64,000 bases of DNA from Meandrina meandrites (taxonomy: Eukaryota; Cnidaria; Anthozoa; Scleractinia; Meandrinidae), in contig OY855914.1 in assembly GCA_963693305.1 (NCBI GenBank), positions 23,720,972 through 23,784,971 on the forward strand. Reading direction: 5' to 3'. Shown one piece after another: positions 39,018 through 51,741 of the stretch. Both the position numbers and the translations under genes were made by a program. How positions within the stretch are numbered: the stretch's first letter is position 1; each line of letters starts with the position of its first letter. The notes below the pieces were generated by a model. The model worked only from the letters and a program-made list of their open reading frames with translations. It did not search any database and was not told where the DNA came from.

Positions 39018-39130
39018 AGATGGCGGCCATAAGCGATCCGCAAGCCGGTTACACGTCAAAGAAAAGAAGAAACAAGAAATCATGTGCTTTTATTAGCGCT
39101 GAGAATAAAAAAATACTTTTTTGGTATTAA
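39018..39130 (+). promoter_or_regulatory. YY1-type initiator motif with a short ORF
   Basis: AAGATGGCGGCC is a close match to the YY1 motif often found at metazoan transcription/translation starts. The ATG opens a 36-codon frame (MAAISDPQAGYTSKKRRNKK onward) ending at 39130. It could be a promoter active in either direction, a small first exon or chance. Confidence 0.3.
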
Positions 39131-39576
39131 ACACAACCTTTTGTTTGTTCCTTTATTGCGCAACCAACAAGTTGCGATGTATATACAAAGCCACAACTTA
39201 AGTAAATATCTGATAAATTAATAACTTTTTTCACTCGATAATGATTTAATCACACGCTTTTGATGTCGTGACTGGGGCAGGAACCTATGACTGGGTCTTA
39301 ACACGAAATAAGGAAGTAAGGCTATTCACCAGTATCGCAGCGAAAAGTCTTGTTTACACTGAAAACCATCTGATGGATACAATGTTAAATAAACAGCTTT
39401 TGCAGTATTCACAGTGGAGCGGATCCCGGATCCCGAGGTGTTGAAAAGGGGGGGGGGGGGGGGGGGTCAAAATGATGAAGTTGCGCCCAATATTGTTCGA
39501 AGAAGGGGGGGGGGGGCTTTATTTCACCAATGAGGGGGGAGGGGGAAGTAGATTCCTCTCGATCCACCGCTGTACA

Positions 39577-42500
39577 CTACGTTCTACTCTTTGGCCGTTT
39601 CCCAAGTTCTTTGTCACGATCTGAATCCTTCAAACTGCTACGTGAACTCAATTCTCCCCTGGAGCGGCTGCCATCCTGTCTACTTCGATTGGAAATAGCA
39701 CCACTTGAACTCTGTTGACTCTTAGATCGGCTATCATTCTCATTATCTGGAGTAGTGACAGCGCTTCGGTGTGAGTTTTGTCTGCTGTCAGATCTTGTGT
39801 CATCATTGCCGTCAAGTATCGCTAGCGTCGGAGGCTCCTCGTGAATCATGTCATCGCCAGCTCTGGCGGAAGAGAGGGCTGACATTACACTCTCTGACAC
39901 TGTGGTACTTCGTGATGTGGTTCTTGAGCTTATGTCGATCAGCCTGGCTAATATATCCTCTGACAGGCCAGCCTAACGGAAGCAAACAAACACCGCTATT
40001 TAAAGGAGCTCTGTCACGGGGATTTGGCCGATTTTTGGTCTAAACTGTTCTGAAATTAGTGGTAGGCAGCTTAACCCACAAAAAACATTATCTTTGAACA
40101 TCAAAAAGAAGATATAACCTCAATTTGTGGATAGAAATCAAACTATGGCTGTAAATATCGATTTTTTGAAAACGTGTGGAGAGAACTTGAAAAGTTTAGC
40201 CTCAATTTTTCAAGTTGCAATCCATTCCCGTCCTAGCCATCTGCAGCTAAAGACGCTTGTTAACAGTTTTGGTGCTCTTATGTAGCAATATTTAATAAAA
40301 ACGGACCATTATTCTTTGGTTTCCTTCGACACAAATATATATTTTGCATGGGACTTTGTTTTGAGTGAGAAACATTTACGGCTCACAAGGGCGCTCAAAA
40401 GACAGGAAAATGATGATGTAATATTGCTTTGATGGTAGTCTATTCAAAAACCTTCTAATTTGTTCAAGCAAGAGCGAACCACTCTTGGCCGAACTTAGTC
40501 TAGAGCGCGCATTCAAAATACGAACCGCGCGGAGATTTGAACGAGCGCGAACAGGGTAACGCCTGTGAACAGACCTTGCAACGGTTACGATAAATTTATA
40601 AAATTCTCGACAAGAGTGAAAACCTTAAACTTAGTGAAAATGTTTTGGTGTTGGCGCAGTGGCGAAAGAGCCTGCGAGCACAGACGGATTTGGCACGCGG
40701 TGGCAAAATACGCGACTATGGAGGCTGCGCAGTCTCGCGGCTACTACTGGAGTCCAGGCTTCTGCTCACCTCAGATTCGTCACCAGTCTTCCTGTAGAGA
40801 GTTTGAAGCTCATCCTCGATAGCTAACAATCTATTCTTCATTTCTCTCATTTCTTTCTCCTCTCGGAGAATTCTCTCTCCCAGTCCTACAAATGAATAAC
40901 ATTGGTGAAAATGTACAACATTCAGAGCCTGCAACGTTTATTTACGAACTAAAAACAACGATCACCAGGAAAGAAACTTCTTGAAACATTTTTTGGGGCG
41001 AAATGTCGTGATGTCTAAGCAGCACTTGGAAACATCAGCCTCGCCTTTTCAAGTTTGTTCATATTGTAATCCATTTCCATCCTCGCTATCGTTAGTCATC
41101 CTCAGTTCATAATGAGTTCCCGCTGTTTATTGACTACTATTCAATATTTTTAAATCAAACTTTCGTTGCTGTGTTTTTTGTTACAGGTAAGTGACACTTA
41201 CCAATGGTATCGACATTTTTTACACTTGACCCATCCTAAATAAAGAAATTAGATTTTTAGTCAAAATACTTTTTTACTATCAATAAAGGAATCGTAAACT
41301 GTAAATTGTCAAAACTGATTTAGTACAAAATCACAAAAGGGACTGAAGATTGTGCAGAGGCTCGGGGACAGCTTAGTGATGCCTAGGTATTCTTTCTTCA
41401 ATGGTGTTATCGAACGCGCAAGGGGAGCAGTATGGCCGCGAATTTCACTTATTCTTCAAGGGTGTAGTCAGCTTTCTGAAAAGTTGTAGGCCTGGGCAAC
41501 CAGGCCGTTAAGGCCGCTTCTAGAATTTGGATGGGGGGTGGGGATCGGGAATAGCGAAGTACGCGAGTGACGTCATGAGACAAGACGCAGACAAACAAAC
41601 CGGAATAGCGGACGATTTTAAAAACACTTTCTATAACAGCCGGTGTTCCTAAAAAACTTTTTTGAAACGAAAACTTCGCCTAAACTCCTTCTATTTCTCT
41701 CAGAACACAATCATGGATGTTGTCTGAGCCTCGCGGGGGGTATAATCATTTGCATTTTATTTTTAAACCTCGTGCGCTTCCCTATCGGAAGTATGTTCAC
41801 CTAAATTTTGACACTTCAAAACATAGATTGGGCGAATGTTCACTCATTACTAAATACATAGAGCACTTGTCTTTAACGACACATATCTATCACGTGACTA
41901 CGCAAATGTCTCTTGCTAGGTGAGACTGTGTTATCGCGTAAGGGTAGTTGCGATATTTATAATTGTGTATATTCTTTTCTATTGAGTCTTGAAAGTATTT
42001 CAGCCTGAAATGCTCTCTACTGCACATTTAAAATTACGAGTGCACTAAAATATTTGTTGGCCCGGGCCTACGGGCCTATAAAGGCTCGCTACTTCCCTGT
42101 TTAAATCTTTGACAGAGTATGTTTCGTTCTGGTTACTGATATACCTGATTTACCTGTTCTACCTGATTTACATGTAACTAACAGTTGTGCAGAGATTTCC
42201 TTCGATTTAAAGGTAATTTTGTACATCGCAAATAATTTCACAGATCGTGATCACTCATATTTCAGAATAAAGGTTTACAACAAGAAAACAGCCGACTACT
42301 TACTTGTGAGGAGTTGTCAAGTTCTTTGTGAGGTGTCCAAGATTTTTGACTTGCCAGTAAGTCGATCTCTTCCTGTGGTATTAGTTCCTGGAGTTTGCTG
42401 AAAAAACGAAAGCAACACAAGATTAACATCTTGTTTGATTGTTTGTTTGTTTGCTTTCTTGTTTTATTGCATGTCTGTTTTGGTTTAACAATGTTTTACT

Positions 42501-43209
42501 TCACAATCTACAAACCAGCGGTACCAAGTCCTGAGAAAAAGGGGAAAAATAGCCTCTCTCTTCGCAGTTCTGCTGGCTTAGTATACCATTAAAGTAGAAG
42601 GGGAGGGGACCTTGTTAGTTTTGGTGCTTTTGGTACGATTAGAATTAGCGGATTAAGTAAACGTGTTGGTAACATGTGTATTGAATGGAAAATTTGATGA
42701 AAAAAAGGCCGAATTCGAAGAAGTTCAAATTTTTAAAATAGCGTACTGAAACTGTGCACATTTAATCACACCTGTCTATATCGGCGATTGAAGCAAGTGA
42801 CTCGCTGTCCAGTGTGAAGCCTTCGCCAGCTGGTAACGACAGTCCTTCTGAGTAAGCATTCTGTTACGAAAAAAAAAATATTTACTTGACAAACATTTTT
42901 ACTACATCTTTTATCTACAGATGTATGCTTGTTGTACAAAAAAGAGAATTTTTAGCATACGACAAAGGCCAGTTTGCTATTGGCACTGTTTACTGAACAC
43001 GTTTACAACATATATTTGTACAAATACAAAACTATCCACTTTCTTATTTATCCTCGATATTCTAATATATTTTTGTCTTCTTTTCATTTTGCTCACTGTA
43101 ATGTTCTGTGTTGCTGTGTGCTTTACCGACCTTAATTTGTATTACATAATTGTAACACTGGCTGCCTGCCCTTTTTAACTCTACAGTTATTTCAGGCAGC
43201 CAGACCCTT

Positions 43210-43266
<57 letters not shown>

Positions 43267-45619
43267 TATTCTCTTTTGTAAAATTTTTTAGGGTAAATAA
43301 AGTTGTTGTTGTTGTTGTTGTTATCAAGTGACAAACGAATAAAACAGATTTTTTTGCCGTTTGCGCGTAAAAAAACGTGATGCTAAGTGCATTAGAGGCA
43401 ATTATAATGATAGCCGTTGATCTACAGGGCGGAAGGCAGGGGGGGGGGGGTGCGATGGGTGCGTCCGCACCCCCTTACGCGCGGCAAAGGTCCCCTTAAT
43501 CTGAGAGGGAGGGTTAAAATGACTCTCAGTATGCAGGAAAAGTGAACTTCAAGAACTTGATTTTTCAAAGTCTCCCAGGGAAATATACTCCCGGATCCCC
43601 TTTAGACGCTCACGCTTCCGACGCTCGCACCCACCGAAGCAAAATCCTGTCTACGGCACTGATATATACTGATGTGGGGAAAAATATGTAACGATTACGA
43701 TTATATTTTCACATACAAACCTCAACCATCAGAAGATCTGTTTCATCTGACAGAAGTTCTTCTAAACGTTTTTTCTCCGCTTCCGTCATGGGAATCACAT
43801 TCCCCGCGTCAGCAGCCAGCTACAGCCAAAAAACCAATAGAAAGGTTTTAGAGGAAAAAAAAAAGAAAAACAGTTTAAGATATGAATACTACGCTGCTAG
43901 AGAAGATTGCCATTTCTCTTGACATTTTCGCGGTAAAATCCGCCTTTTGAGAATGGGACAAACGTATCGCAAGCTACAAATTTTGTATGGGAATTTCAGG
44001 AATTTCGATATCATATAACTTTCAGAAATATGAATGTCTGCGCTATTTAATGAATCAAACACTTACGATATTAGGTAAATGATTCACTGATGAAATTTGG
44101 GGGGTGTGGTGTGGCTGGAAAACCCGTTATATTATCGCGTTTTTTCATTTTCTATACATTTGCCTGCAGAAACTGTGCCGTTGTCTGCGGGAAAATTTGT
44201 AGACATAAAAGGAAAAAAAATTACCTCGATGTTTCGCTTCACAAAGTTTTGTTCTTTTCCTTTCGTTCTAGACTGCTTGCTTCCCCTTCTCTTGCGCGTT
44301 TTCTTGGAGCTCTTGCTTTCCACGTCGTCAATATCTTGCTCTGCCCATGAATCACAGCTCGAGCTGAAGCCTGGAACGGAAGTACATCCACACATGTAAA
44401 ACAGTCTGCTTTATGGCTGAGCTAAGTTAACAGTAAGATTTGCGGAGTTTGGTAATTGTTAATAAGTCAGTTAGAGACGTTAAACGAATCACGGCAACAA
44501 CAGCAACGATAAGGTAACGAAGCAAAACGTTTAATGAGCAGAACAGTGGCTCGACACGTGCACATTTTGGTTGGGTACATTTCTCTGTCGTCCTCTGCAA
44601 AACAACGTGAAATCGCCAAAATTCTACATATTTTGTAAAGCGTGAACCAGGCCTCAGTTGTTCAAAGGGTGGATAACGCTATCCACCAGTTAAATCAATA
44701 TCCAGCGGATAACTTGGTTTGTTTTGTCAAAACTCATCCACTGGATAGCGATTTATCCAGTGCATAATGTATACGCCCTTTGAACAACTGTTGCCAGAAC
44801 GGCAACTTTAATTTGCCATGTTTCTACTTGGAATTAAACGCTGCCTTCAAATATTCGGCCAAGGATAGTTCTGACACAGTTAGACACGCTGAGTACATCT
44901 GGTCTATATTCAGCTTCTTTTTATGTTTTTCTTTGCTCAAATAGTGGATAACGCTATCCACTAGATAAATGACAATATTTCTACTTGGAATTAAATGCTG
45001 CCTTCATATACTCGGCTCAGGATAGTTCTGACGCAGTTAGAAGCGCTGATTGCATCGGGCCAATCGCGGGATTCTTGAGAAAAATATATAGTCATGTTAA
45101 TTATAATCGACATTGTCCTCGGCGTTATCGTTGTCTTTCTCCCACTTGTACCTTATCACATGGTAAGTCTATATAGAAACCCATGAGATAACAAGTAGGA
45201 GAGGTGTTGTTATTGGCGGAGGACCTTCTACATCTGGAACTTGACGGAAGAGGGGGCAGGTTTTTTTTGGCGGGGGCGGGCGGGGGCGGGGGGGGGGGGG
45301 GTAATGGTGTTTTTCATCTGAATTTTACCGACTAAACTTAACAACTGGTCATCGATGCACAAAGCCTTCACTGCCAGCTGAAATATGGTCAGCAAAACGA
45401 ATTGACAAGCGAACGTTGCAGCGCGCAGACAAATGTCTGCTTCATGTTTCACGGCTGCACGAATCCAGGTTCGTTCACAGGCTATCAACTTCAGGATTAA
45501 TCGGGTCGCCCGGTGCACCGGCATACCTCTGTCCGACGGAGAGCCAACGTTCTCTTGACGTTCATTAGGGATGGGCTGTGTGGCAAACAGCGGTGTCACT
45601 GGTACAGACTCAACTTCGT
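39577..45619 (-). CDS. FSIP1: FSIP1-beta exons 8-15 (conserved C-terminal half)
   Basis: This is the only place in the window where the C-terminal half of FSIP1 can be read. It includes a 34-bp microexon (exon 13, 41202-41235, DGSSVKNVDTI) between longer exons. The last exon encodes 131 residues, rich in Ser, Arg and Asp, with no recognisable fold. Introns hold a MITE (44655-44790), a duplicated block near 44820 and 44978, and a microsatellite-tailed retroelement remnant (about 42900-43322). Confidence 0.8.
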
Positions 45620-48600
45620 CTGCAAACAGATAAAATAGAAAAAAGCTTCTGTTAGTTTAGGTTAATCAAATAACAGCGAGCATTTCATACATAGATCACT
45701 GTTCCATCTAGAAATTAAGGCATTCCTCTTAAGCCAGCTTCAAGATTTTTTCGAAGTTTCTAAAGAAGAAATCTCATGACATTTTCTCTGAGAGCAAAAC
45801 TACTTTTGTATAGAATTGGCTTGTGCCGCATTGAACTTATTGCAGGTTTGATAAGCCTGATACCAGCTAGAAGCCTTTGCAAAAAGCACTGTTAAAAGCT
45901 GACTACAAACAATACAACCAAGCATTATAGGCGCAGAATATGAAGAGTCTACACATTATAAACTTTGTAATTAGTTATAGGCAAGCAATGCGTGTAAAAG
46001 GAATAACGTGTGCGCCTGAAGCCTTGTGGACCCATGGTGTTATAAAATATTTTTTTGAAAGTTCTGTAAGCTTCACTTGCCCTTGCTCTCTTGATTAATT
46101 TGATGAGTTTTATGGCTTCCGATTGCTTTAAACTACCAATCAGATGCCTTGAAAACTATGGAAGGCGGGGTATCAACCGTTGCATGATTCGTAATCAAAC
46201 GTCAGAGTTTGAAATGGTTTCAAACAACGTTTCACAGCTGGCGATAGATAAATTTTATGGCGACAAAAATGTAGTCAAACTTAACTTTTCGTACAGGAAA
46301 TGCATTTTAACGATTTTTGTGAGACCTTACTTTCAATTTCACGCCTTCTGGGTTTGTAAAACCGGTTGAAACTGAACGTTTCATTGATCGTTCGTATGAA
46401 CCGTTGTGCAACCGGAAGCCATCAAACTAATCAAAACCCGGTCAAAAAGATGTCGGGTGGCTACGGTTCGAGGCGTTTGACTGTACTTAATTTTAATTAT
46501 ATTACATTGCCAGGCGCTTTTTACATGCCCCTCTGGCTCGGATATTGAGGGCAACCTCATCCCGCGTTTTCACATAAATAAAATAATTGATTTAACTTGA
46601 GACTTGCTCATTTGTGATGTGGTATTAAAATTCATAAATAATATCTTACTTTTGGCATAAAACTATTTAGTACATATTACCTGGCAAATTATCATCTGTA
46701 GGTGGACCAAGAGCCAGAGCATGTGCCACACCCAGCTCTATTTTGCCATGACCCTCTTGTTCTCGCAGCTCATCCAGCTGGCTTATCTCTTCTCTCCACT
46801 TCTTTTCCAATTGCCTTCTATGAGTTTTGATTTCTTTTTCTTTCTGTTACGATGAAAAAACCCACCAGTTTTACAATGAATGGACACAAACGTATCTACA
46901 GTCATTTCCCGTTATATCGAATTTGGTTACAATGATAAAACCCACCATTTTAACAATGAATGTACACCAACGTATTTACAGTAATTCCCCGTTATATCGA
47001 ACACTCGATTATCTTGAGCTCCGCGCTATCTCAAACAAAAGTCATTTCGCTTGAACTTGGTCGTATTTTTCAGTCATTAACTGTAAAAATGACCCGGGGG
47101 GGGGGGGGGAGGGCTCCCATATGGAAGGGACGGGGATGCTCGTCGGAAATTTTGAATTTAACCCCTAAAAGAGACCAATCTGGGTGTGGTCCAACGTTAT
47201 GCAGACCCCTAAAAGAATAAATATAACGAATCAAAATTCTTTCTTTTTTGTTATTTCTTCGCGTGCAACCCTGAACGAGACCGTGACGGCTAAAAATAAT
47301 GACATTTTGCCCAGAACACCCTAAGCGAGACCGAAATCCGAAATTTACATCCCTAAGCGAGACGACGAGCATCCCCGTCCATTTCATATGGGAGTCCCCC
47401 CCCCCCCCCCCCGGGAAAAATGAACTCGAACAAAGCGCTATATTGAACAGTTTGCGGTTTTCCTTGACCTAATCGTTTAAGTAGAAGCGCTAAAGGATTG
47501 TAGTCCTAAACTTACATTTTTATGCACCTTTAAGCCAAAATTCAGGGATTTTTTCTAGCTCGGAGAATTTTCAAGAATTTTTTCACGAATTTCTTCTTTC
47601 GGTTTCGGAGTGGTCATGACGTCATTGTTAAGGGTCGCACATGTCGCGAGGATGCGATGAGAGAATTTATGTCCAATAAGTGTTGGCGCCAAATCAGCAT
47701 TATCCTTAAGAAATGTAGAAACAAGTTTGACTATTTAGTACACGAGATGCTGTTTATAAGACAGTTAAAACGCAATCTAAACATGCAATCGGACTCCATT
47801 CGTGGGAAAGTATTTGTTAATCTTTTTTTCGCACGCGTCATGACGACTCCGAGACATCGAATCTTATCGTTAATTTTTGCTTGTCTGTTATGAAATGCAA
47901 ATGCAGTTAAAAGTGATTTAACAAATCCTCTTACAAAATAAAAGATACTTGACAGATACTGAAAAGTTTACCTTGAGTTTATCAGCAAGAATTGCATCCA
48001 GTTTTCTTATTCTCTCCAGTCCCTTTCGTATTTTTGGATCCAGGTTAGCTTCAGCACTGCTGTCATCTTGAGACTCTTCATGTTTGACTACATGACCACT
48101 TTTATCAGATGCGCCGGCGTCTAAAGTTTGTTAATTAACCCAAAAATAAATGAGTTCACTTTTAGTTATGAGTAACAACGTTTCCTGTAGCCAGAAGTGT
48201 AGCTGCCTTGAGTAATACAACGGATCACTTCAGTGAATATCTGTTCGGAAGGACCGCTATTCCCTCAGATTCTCTTTAGTCAAATGCCACCTAGAAGCTT
48301 CGTAATATGGGATATATAACACGTATTGTTCTTGGAGAAGTGAAAATGTTGTTTTGAGTACGGGAAAGTGGAGGGGAACGGGGAACGGGAGCCCGGGAGA
48401 AAACGGGAGGGAAGCGGTAGGAGAGAGGGCTGGAACTGGGAGAAAATGAGAAAAAATTTCGGCTCATCCTCGGTGTAAGAACCTGTGAAACTCACCGGTG
48501 ACGTAAAACAAAGAACGAACAATACAACAAAGATCTGGCAAAACAAAGAGAAGGAAAACAATATCTCCAAAACAAAGAAAAATATCACAGGTTCTTACAC

Positions 48601-49420
48601 CGAGGTAAACCCAAAATTTCGCAACATTATATTTCGGAATAGATATGAGACAAAGGGGAGAGAATGGCTACGGAAAGGGGTGGGGGCCGGGAGTAAAAGG
48701 TACGGGAGGCGGGAGGTCCAGGCCCCCTGTCCCCCTCAAAGGATAAAAGAACAACGGCTCGCAAATTTGGGTAATGAGATTTTGTTCCCTAAACGTTTTT
48801 TCCACTTCAAAATTCAGCTAGAAAATCGGAAACGATTTAACTGAGCTCCACAAACATCCCTTTAACTGCGTCTGAGGTTTGCGGGGCTTATTTATTTTTT
48901 TAATTTTTTTTTTCGGAGGGAGGGGTGTGGGGCTTACGGTATAAAAAAACTATTATTCAACAAATGTGCGTTTTCAAAATATATATGTTCAGAACGATAT
49001 TGTTATCCGTCATCCGTTCATAACAGAGATCCCGCGATATATATGGGTTGCCAAGATTCGTCAGAAGTCTCCCAAAGCGCTGTATATAACCACAGTTTTT
49101 CTAACCGCAAAATGTGTTTCGTCGACAATTTTGTCGAATAGCAAAATAATTATCCTGCTCAATCTTGCAGAATATCGTCTGATTTTAGCCAACTCGGCCT
49201 ACGACCACGTCAGCCAGGTATCAGGCGATATTTCGCAACATTAAGCAGGTTAATTGTTAATTACTGTTAATTAATTGTGGTTTTATCAATAATTATTACC
49301 AGAGACTTCATCCAACCCTTCCTCGTCTATTTCTTCCTCAACACTAACACTGCTGTTCGCCGTTGTAGTTCTTTCAGCCATGTCTTCCAAAACGACATCA
49401 TTCTCAACTGGGGAGATTAT
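39577..49420 (-). CDS. FSIP1: Fibrous sheath-interacting protein 1 (FSIP1), copy beta, exons 5-15; 5' end lies right of the window
   Basis: Exons in transcript order: 49300-49420, 47972-48120, 46681-46843, 45527-45619, 44225-44370, 43721-43819, 42772-42860, 42304-42397, 41202-41235, 40770-40885 and 39577-39972 (stop at 39577-39579). Every intron is GT-AG and every phase fits. Family hallmarks: NFVKRNIE across into LAADAGNVIPMTEAEKKRLE (exons 9-10), IADIDSKLQELIPQEE (exons 11-12), and the coiled coil GLGERILREEKEMREM (exon 14), then AGLSEDILARLID (exon 15). The tail is Ser/Arg-rich. With exons 1-4 of alpha the full protein would be 561 residues, close to human FSIP1 (about 580). The acidic exon 5 contains a possible internal start (MAERTTTAN) if upstream exons are skipped. 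Confidence 0.8.
42900..43322 (+). mobile_element. Possible 3' remnant of a retroelement with GTT tail
   Basis: A segment ending GGTAAATAAAG followed by seven GTT units (43302-43322), after the TTTA tract. Tails of short tandem repeats after AATAAA-like signals are typical of LINE or SINE 3' ends. No ORF with RT motifs is present, so the class is unknown. Confidence 0.3.
43211..43268. repeat. (TTTA)n microsatellite in FSIP1-beta intron 10
   Basis: About 14 TTTA units. Confidence 0.9.
44655..44790. mobile_element. MITE with CAGTTGTTCAAAGGG ends in FSIP1-beta intron 8
   Basis: Inverted ends CAGTTGTTCAAAGGG and CCCTTTGAACAACTG enclose nested GTGGATAACGCTATCCAC-type inverted repeats. A partial related copy (AGTGGATAACGCTATCCACT) lies at 44943-44962. 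Confidence 0.75.
44820..45058. repeat. Direct duplication of an ~80-bp block
   Basis: TTTCTACTTGGAATTAAA starts at 44820 and again at 44978 (157-bp spacing). Both copies continue through GCTGCCTTC, GGATAGTTCTGAC and CGCTGA with a few changes. The spacer holds the MITE-related fragment at 44943. Confidence 0.7.
45266..45301. repeat. G-rich, quadruplex-prone tract in FSIP1-beta intron 8
   Basis: Consecutive GGGGG blocks separated by single C bases, then a run of at least 12 G. Other long G- or C-runs not in MITEs: 39449-39467, near 39507, and 43440-43450. Confidence 0.6.
45620..46680. other. FSIP1-beta intron 7
   Basis: AT-rich, no gene seen. The alpha/beta unit boundary, as set by the window start, falls inside it at 46318. 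That point is only where the window begins and is not evidence of a duplication breakpoint. Confidence 0.5.
46681..49420 (-). CDS. FSIP1: FSIP1-beta exons 5-7
   Basis: Exons 49300-49420, 47972-48120 and 46681-46843. I saw no base change from the alpha exons at 2990-3110, 1662-1810 and 364-526. The introns are also almost identical, which fits a very young duplication or an allelic copy. Confidence 0.8.
47093..47415. mobile_element. MITE with G-run ends, beta copy (FSIP1-beta intron 6)
   Basis: Same element and same AAAAATGA flanks as the alpha copy at 776-1105, but the left G-run is 14 bases, not 21. Confidence 0.8.
48468..48605. repeat. 21-bp inverted repeat (beta copy)
   Basis: Identical to the alpha copy at 2158-2295. 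Confidence 0.55.
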
Positions 49421-51741
49421 CTATAACAGTATGAATAGAAATGGTCTGAAATCTGAACTTGATGACATTAATTAGAAAAATATCTAACGTCACGATTGAA
49501 AAATATTTGCGTTTTATTTTTATAATATATTTTTGACAAGCGCTCATATCTCGTGATCGTTTGTTTTGTTCGCCCTAAAATTTGAAGCTTTATAACATTT
49601 TATTTCGATTGCAAAAATCAGAAATATCGGTTGAGATCTACATGCCCAAAATTCGATTTAGAAAAGATCACCTCCGTTCCCAATACCAGACTTTTCTCGG
49701 CCGTTCCAGAGCCCATAATTTTTCGGTTGCAGATCTCTTAGCAGCGGACCGCGTATTTTGAATTCAAAATGGCTGCTACAAAACAAAACGCGCGTTAGCA
49801 AATAGCATTTTTGTGTTGTTCTCCAGTTCGATGTAGGGGGCACCCTGTCGTCGCTATAAAAATGCTTTTGAGTTTCGCTAATCGGGCTTCTTATTTTAAA
49901 AATTAAATGCAAACCTCACTGACAAAATGTAACAAGTTTCCAGCGCACTTTTCCCCAGATAGTTGGTAGTGCGACCGATAAAATGCAAGGCAGTTGATTC
50001 AGCCATTAAGAATGTTACCAATCAGGAAATTTTCCACATTTTTCACAAGGCCTTCAATACGATAAGCAACGGCAAAACACAGACACTACTTCCGCATCTT
50101 GAGGAGTCGGCGGCTTTCCACAGGCCAACAAGACCCCATGTCCAATATACCCGCAATGTAACGATCCATTTAAGGCAAAATCAGTTCGTTCGATTCGTAC
50201 GGATCTTTAAGGACCCTTGCGGTCCGTAGAGTAGAGTTTCTGTTCGTCCGATTGGTACGAATCGTTAAGGGCCATTATGGTCCGTAGAGTAGAGTTTACG
50301 GATCGTATATGTTGCATCTCATTAAATCAAAGAGGCCATGTGTGTTAACGGATCGTTCGATTCGCAATTCGTGCATCTCACTAAATCAACAGTAAACAAC
50401 TTTGGCAGGTAGTTGAGTGCGGTTTGAAATTCTTGCTTGAAAGGGATTATTATATACATGTATATTCCTCGGTCTTAATGTGGAAAAATACCAGAAATGT
50501 TTTCTATAACTTTTAGCTGCACCGAAGAACAGTGGCGCTGAAGAAGCCAAATGCAAGTCGGCGAAACTAATTGCGTGTTCGCGTGCGGTTCATTATCCTT
50601 GCTCGAAAGGGAACATTGATCGTAGCAAGAGTGCGCTAGTAGAAACAGACAAGATATAAGTGTATATTCTTCGTTCTAAATATGGAAAAACACAAGAAAT
50701 GCTTTCAATAAAACGCGTGCGGTTCGCCGTAATTCTTGCTCCAAAGGGAATATTGATCGTAGCGAAAGTGCAACCAGTAGAAACAGACAAGATTAAAGTG
50801 TATCCAACAAGACTAAGAATCGAATTAGAAATATGATTCTCAAACTCTATAATAACTCAAAAAACCATAACTGTGATGGTAGTTTGGAAATTCGATCTCA
50901 CCCCTCTGACGAACAAGCAAATTTACACTTCCTCACGGTGGTCTAAGGGAATTTGGAAAAACAGAGGGAGAGAGAGAAAAAGACGGCAAAACCATGATAG
51001 GGCATGTAGGAAACCCGTGTGAAGAAACTGTAATATAAAGCAAAAACTGTACGATTTCTGCAATTTATAGTCTCCGTATTATGCAGTGCCTTTTATTTTA
51101 GCGCTGTATAAAATTCGCGAACGTCGCGCAAAATTGACGAGTGTATTTTTCCCAAGGAAAAAGCTTTAAAATAGACGGAGAAAACTATGAGTTTAAGGCT
51201 TCCGGTGCAAAAAAAATTTCGGCTTCATCACTAGTGTCACCATTCTTTATTTTTGTTACGGCTAAATGTGAGTAATACCAAATTACATTCGCTTTCGGTG
51301 GTTAATTTTAGCGGGTTAAAATTTCGTGACGGAAATGTTAACGGTGCATGAAAACAACGAAAATAAAACACTCGCGAAAGTAAAAGATATCAGGGTATAA
51401 ACCATTTTGAATGTGTAGATTATTAAAAGATTTGATTTCACGACAAAAAGCTCTTCTTTAAGGAAATTGTGATATAAAAAAAAAGAAAACTCATGTAATT
51501 CTGACATTAAAAAACATCCTTTGAGTCTCGCTCCGTTATTTGACAAAACTTGCTTACAAGTGTGTTTTTCACATTTGTCGTGTTCCGAAATATGTTTTGT
51601 GTTTAACAAAGGTAAATACTTTTAGTTTTCATAACAGGGATGGATGCAAATGTGAAAGGAATGAACCCAATTTTCTGTGCAGTCAAAAGTCTAAGAAATT
51701 AGTCTTTCTGATTCCTACTATTGGGTACTACCTGGTTTTCT
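49421..51741. other. FSIP1-beta intron 4, part left of R3
   Basis: Near-identical copy of 3111-5431. No convincing gene. Confidence 0.5.
50190..50805. repeat. Local imperfect tandem repeats (beta copy, intron 4)
   Basis: Same two blocks as at 3880-4495. One visible substitution just upstream distinguishes the copies (cgatccAttt near 50167 versus cgatccGttt). Confidence 0.6.

Larger units (their letters stand above)
37340..39576. other. Intergenic region between FSIP1-alpha start and FSIP1-beta stop
   Basis: About 2.2 kb. It should contain the FSIP1-alpha promoter (minus strand) and the FSIP1-beta 3' flank. It holds the SINE, TGAT-type simple repeats (near 38456), a YY1-like motif at 39018, and long G-runs (39449-39467 and near 39507). 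No TATA box was identified. Confidence 0.5.
1..46317. repeat. Unit alpha of a ~46.3-kb tandem duplication
   Basis: Position 1 of the window aligns with 46318, and identity continues rightwards. Bases 1-5431 match 46318-51741 almost base for base: the visible changes are a G-run of 21 versus 14 and rare substitutions, for example near 3867. The TPR-CHAT genes at 10989 and 56898 differ at only six residues, and the starts of R2 (17808) and R4 (63801) match. The unit holds the 5' half of FSIP1-alpha, the two nested TPR-CHAT genes, and then the 3' half of the next FSIP1 copy. A true recent tandem duplication and an uncollapsed haplotype joined in the assembly would look the same here. Confidence 0.9.

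Noticed and set aside
46318..46318. A duplication breakpoint at this base
   Set aside because: It is only the base that aligns with the first base of the window. The true edges of the 46-kb unit cannot be seen because the left copy is cut off.
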